NCBI GenBank assembly: GCA_026239495.1
Contig: CP110830.1
Location: 372,001-436,000 of the forward strand
Direction: 5' to 3'
Length of the DNA stretch: 64,000 bases
DNA from: Spiroplasma phoeniceum
GTDB taxonomy: Bacteria; Bacillota_I; Bacilli_A; Mycoplasmatales; Mycoplasmataceae
Shown here: one piece after another, positions 61,742 through 64,000 of the stretch
Layout: each line of letters opens with the position of its first letter
How positions within the stretch are numbered: position 1 is the stretch's first letter
The notes under the pieces: model-generated
What the model was told of the DNA's origin: nothing
The model's database searches: none
Seen by the model: the letters and a program-made list of their open reading frames with translations, nothing else
Position numbers and translations under genes: made by a program

Positions 61742-62056
61742 TTTTATCAACTCCTTTTGTTAAAAAATATTGTAAATGTTTTCATGCATCGTATTCGTGC
61801 TCTGTCATTTTAATATTTCCTTTATAAATATAATTTTTCTTAGCAAATTGCGATTGTAAAACATATTTTAAATTAAATAGATATTTACATAAAACCTTTA
61901 AACCACCAATAAATTTAGGAGTAGATAGTGGGTTTGTTATTTTTAATCCCTTATGAAGTTGATAATCTTCAATTATTACAAGAACTTTATTTAAATAAGA
62001 ACAAGTTTTATTTTTAAATTCATTTAATATTAAATATATATTATTTATTGCTTTAC
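61722..62056 (-). pseudogene. RuvC-like nuclease (P4), N-terminus missing
   Basis: C-terminal two thirds: LNEFKTKTCSYLNKVLVIIE, DYQLHKGLKITNPLSTPKFI, KNYIYKGNIKMTEHEYDAW. Cut at the IS3 leader on its 5' side, so the first acidic motif is absent. Confidence 0.55.
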
Positions 62057-62081
62057 AATGTTTCTCCTAACTTTATATATC

Positions 62082-63155
62082 AGACTTCCTGCGTAACCTA
62101 TTAAAAAATTGCAAATATTTGTAAAAAGACACTAATAGAAAAATATAATTTTAATTAATTATGTTTTTTATTTAAAAATTTAATATTTTGCCACAAAAAA
62201 ATGAATTTATTATTTAAATTCTTTAATTTTAAATAAATCTTCTATGCTAACTGCAAATTATAAATTGAAGCAATTAAATTAAATCTTAAACTAAATCGTT
62301 TTCTTCGATTACGATATTTTTCTGTAATAATTTTAAATTTTTTAAGAATAGCAAAAATATTTTCAATAATAATTCTCATTTTTGAAACTATTCTATTGCG
62401 TTGTTTTTGTACTTTATTTAAAGGGTTTTTCTTTGTTTTTTTTGTGGGGTATTAGAACATTAATGTTAATTTTTTGAATTCCTTGATAACCACTATCAAC
62501 TATTAATTTGGTATTTTTTAAAATTGAGATTTTTGATTCTTTAAATAAAGCATAATCATGTTTTTTTCCAAGCGAAAAAATTATTGCAACATTTTTTTTG
62601 GTTTCTTGTTCGATAATTACTTGTGTTTTAATGGTGTGTTTTTTCTTTTTACCATAATAAGATTGTTTTTGTCTTTTTTGGGCGTTGGATTGGGGTTTCG
62701 GTAACATCAATAATAATAGTTTTATCATTAAAATAATCATTTATTAGTGATTTTTTACCAGCGAGTTGTTGAAAATCAGAGTGTTTAATTAAAATATCTT
62801 TAATTCACTTGATATTGCGATAAAAACTAGATTCACTAATATCAAAACTTTTAGCAATATGAAAATAAGCCCGATATTCTCGTCAATACGATAAGGTCGT
62901 CAGTAGCCGATTTTCTAGTGATAATTTATTATTTTTGCCACCTTTTTTAAATTTTTCTATTTCAGCTACTTGTAAAATATTTAACATTTTATTAAAAGTA
63001 TCTTTTTTTGCTCCGATTAATCGCAATAATTCTTTATCATTAATAAAATTAAATTTATCAAATTTCATAATTTTAATCTCCTATAATTTCTATTTTAATT
63101 TAAAAATATTTTATAGGAATTTTAAAATAATTAGATTATGTTATGCAAGAAGTCT
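62082..63155 (-). mobile_element. IS5-family element, subtype B, near-complete
   Basis: 1,074 bp. Right end AGACTTCCTGCGTAACC (one change) and left end TTATGCAAGAAGTCT. Sits in the IS3 leader. Confidence 0.9.
62242..63068 (-). pseudogene. IS5-family transposase (subtype B), frame damaged
   Basis: Starts MKFDKFNFINDKELLRLIGA behind AGGAGATT; contains KSLINDYFNDKTIIIDVTET, then a six-A run instead of seven, which cannot be rescued by a -1 shift. The second part (QKQSYYGKKKKHTIKTQVII; LIVDSGYQGIQKINI) continues with a further frame change in the MPTKK region. It gives the best view of the B protein. Confidence 0.8.
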
Positions 63156-63232
63156 ATTTAATAATAACCTAGAAAGGTTTTTTATTTCATATTATCAGTT
63201 AAAAGAAACATTGTACTTATTTTTCAGAAAAG

Positions 63233-63345
63233 TATTTTTTTATTTTAATATTAAGTTCACTCTTACCTTGGATTTTTTTATGATAAGTTGCTAATTTTTT
63301 TAATTAAGCATAAAATTTTAACAAACATAAGGGGAAGAATAAAAA
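63233..63345. other. Upstream region of uvrC
   Basis: A/T-rich. The ribosome site AAGGGGAAG ends 8 bases before the start. I see no clear -10/-35 pair that I would assert. Confidence 0.4.
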
Positions 63346-64000
63346 ATGTCAGAAAAAGTATCGTTAAAAGAGCAGTTTGAGATTTTACCAACTAAACCAG
63401 GATGCTATTTATTTTACAATAATTATCATCAAGTATTATATGTTGGAAAGGCAAAAAACTTACGAAGTCGTGTTAGTTCTTATTTTAACAAAGTGTATAA
63501 TTATAAAACAACTCGCTTAGTTCAAGAAATAGTTCGTTTAGAAACAATTATTACGAAAACTGAAAAAGAAGCACTAATTTTAGAACATAATTTAATTAAG
63601 CAGTACAAACCAAAATACAATATTTTGTTAAATGATGATAAACATTATCCTTATATTGTAATTACAAAAGAAAAAAACCCTCAATATTTGTATGTTCGTA
63701 ATGTTCATCAAAAATATGCTCGCTATTATGGACCATTCCCAGAGGGGAGTCGTGCGCGGGAAATTATTAAAGTTTTAGAACGATTATATCCTTTACGTCG
63801 TTGTAAAGGAAATATTGGAAAACCTTGCCTTTATTATCATATTAATCAATGCTCAGGTGCTTGTTTTAAATCAGTTCCTTCAGAGTATTATACAAAAATG
63901 ATTAAAAAAGGTCATAATTTTTTTAAAGGTAATTTTACTGAAACAAAAAAAATACTAGAGAAACGAATGTTTCAGGCCGCAGATAACTTACAATTTGAAG
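63346..64000 (+). CDS. uvrC: UvrABC system protein C (partial, runs off window)
   Basis: The excinuclease subunit that makes both incisions in nucleotide excision repair. The first 218 codons are present: LKEQFEILPTKPGCYLFYNN, QVLYVGKAKNLRSRVSSYF (GIY-YIG nuclease domain: GCYLF, YVGKAKNLR with the catalytic Arg, and a later Glu in EALILEHNLIKQYKPKYNI), then YYGPFPEGSRAREIIKVLER and LYPLRRCKGNIGKPCLYYHI, the Cys-containing region. No stop in the visible part. Transcribed away from the IS3 element. Confidence 0.95.
   Translation, partial: MSEKVSLKEQFEILPTKPGCYLFYNNYHQVLYVGKAKNLRSRVSSYFNKVYNYKTTRLVQEIVRLETIITKTEKEALILEHNLIKQYKPKYNILLNDDKHYPYIVITKEKNPQYLYVRNVHQKYARYYGPFPEGSRAREIIKVLERLYPLRRCKGNIGKPCLYYHINQCSGACFKSVPSEYYTKMIKKGHNFFKGNFTETKKILEKRMFQAADNLQFE

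Larger units (their letters stand above)
60039..63215 (-). mobile_element. IS3/IS150-like element, replaced in its middle
   Basis: Right end TGCACAGTTTCAAACAACTG at 60039, left end ...GAAACATTGTA at 63215. Between them lie the 3' part of the transposase (60071-61092), the palindromic mini-IS5, the phage fragment P4 (61237-62056), 25 bp of IS3 leader, an IS5-B copy, and the IS3 left end. Direct repeats of about 15 bp (CTATTTTTCAGAAAG-like) flank the whole. Confidence 0.8.

Overview
The window is an AT-rich Mollicutes chromosome segment, almost certainly Spiroplasma (citri-type genome architecture). UGA is read as tryptophan: conserved genes such as eno, infC, rplT, coaX and truB contain in-frame TGA at positions that are Trp in the family. 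Short A/T intergenic spaces, spiroplasmal lipoprotein signal sequences and a heavy load of insertion sequences and phage debris fit this. I cannot name the species.

Housekeeping islands are intact: trpS and eno (2.3-4.9 kb, divergent); coaBC-coaX (21.4-23.3 kb, minus); truB-ribF-rpsO (27.7-29.8 kb, plus); era followed by a decayed recO (38.1-39.4 kb, minus); a UPF0154 protein (54.1 kb, minus); infC-rpmI-rplT (58.9-60.0 kb, plus); and the start of uvrC (63.3 kb to the window end).

Most of the rest is mobile DNA. (1) An IS5-family element of about 1,070 bp with AGACTTCTTGC ends and 3-bp AAT/ATT target duplications. It has two subtypes, 'A' (about 12 near-full copies plus pieces) and 'B' (two near-full copies, several remnants). 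Its transposase is split at an A-run that looks like a -1 programmed frameshift site. (2) An IS3/IS150-like element with a fused OrfAB frame, in at least seven copies, several carrying IS5 insertions. (3) Two other IS3-type elements in scattered halves, an IS30-type transposase broken three ways and an ISLre2-type fragment. (4) A 151-bp MITE in two identical copies with 8-9 bp target duplications, and a 144-bp perfect palindrome made of two IS5-B right ends.

A phage-like module (P1 at 9.7-13.9 kb, P2 at 16.6-20.7 kb, P3 at 42.6-48.7 kb, P4 at 61.2-62.1 kb, P5 inverted at 23.5-24.2 kb) recurs. On the minus strand it carries, in transcription order, a small membrane protein, a GC-rich hairpin, small proteins, a RuvC-like nuclease, a small beta-rich protein, a scaffold-like coiled coil, a capsid-like protein and a membrane protein. 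The capsid-like gene is broken in all three copies, each differently.

A distinct minus-strand cluster at 49.6-53.7 kb holds a 50-residue membrane protein, a broken HELGH metallopeptidase lipoprotein, an intact multi-pass membrane protein, a 13-cysteine protein, a broken S1-domain protein and part of a glycine-rich membrane protein. It is the least familiar part of the window. Throughout, sister copies differ strikingly often by G to T (C to A) changes, many turning GAA (Glu) into TAA (stop).
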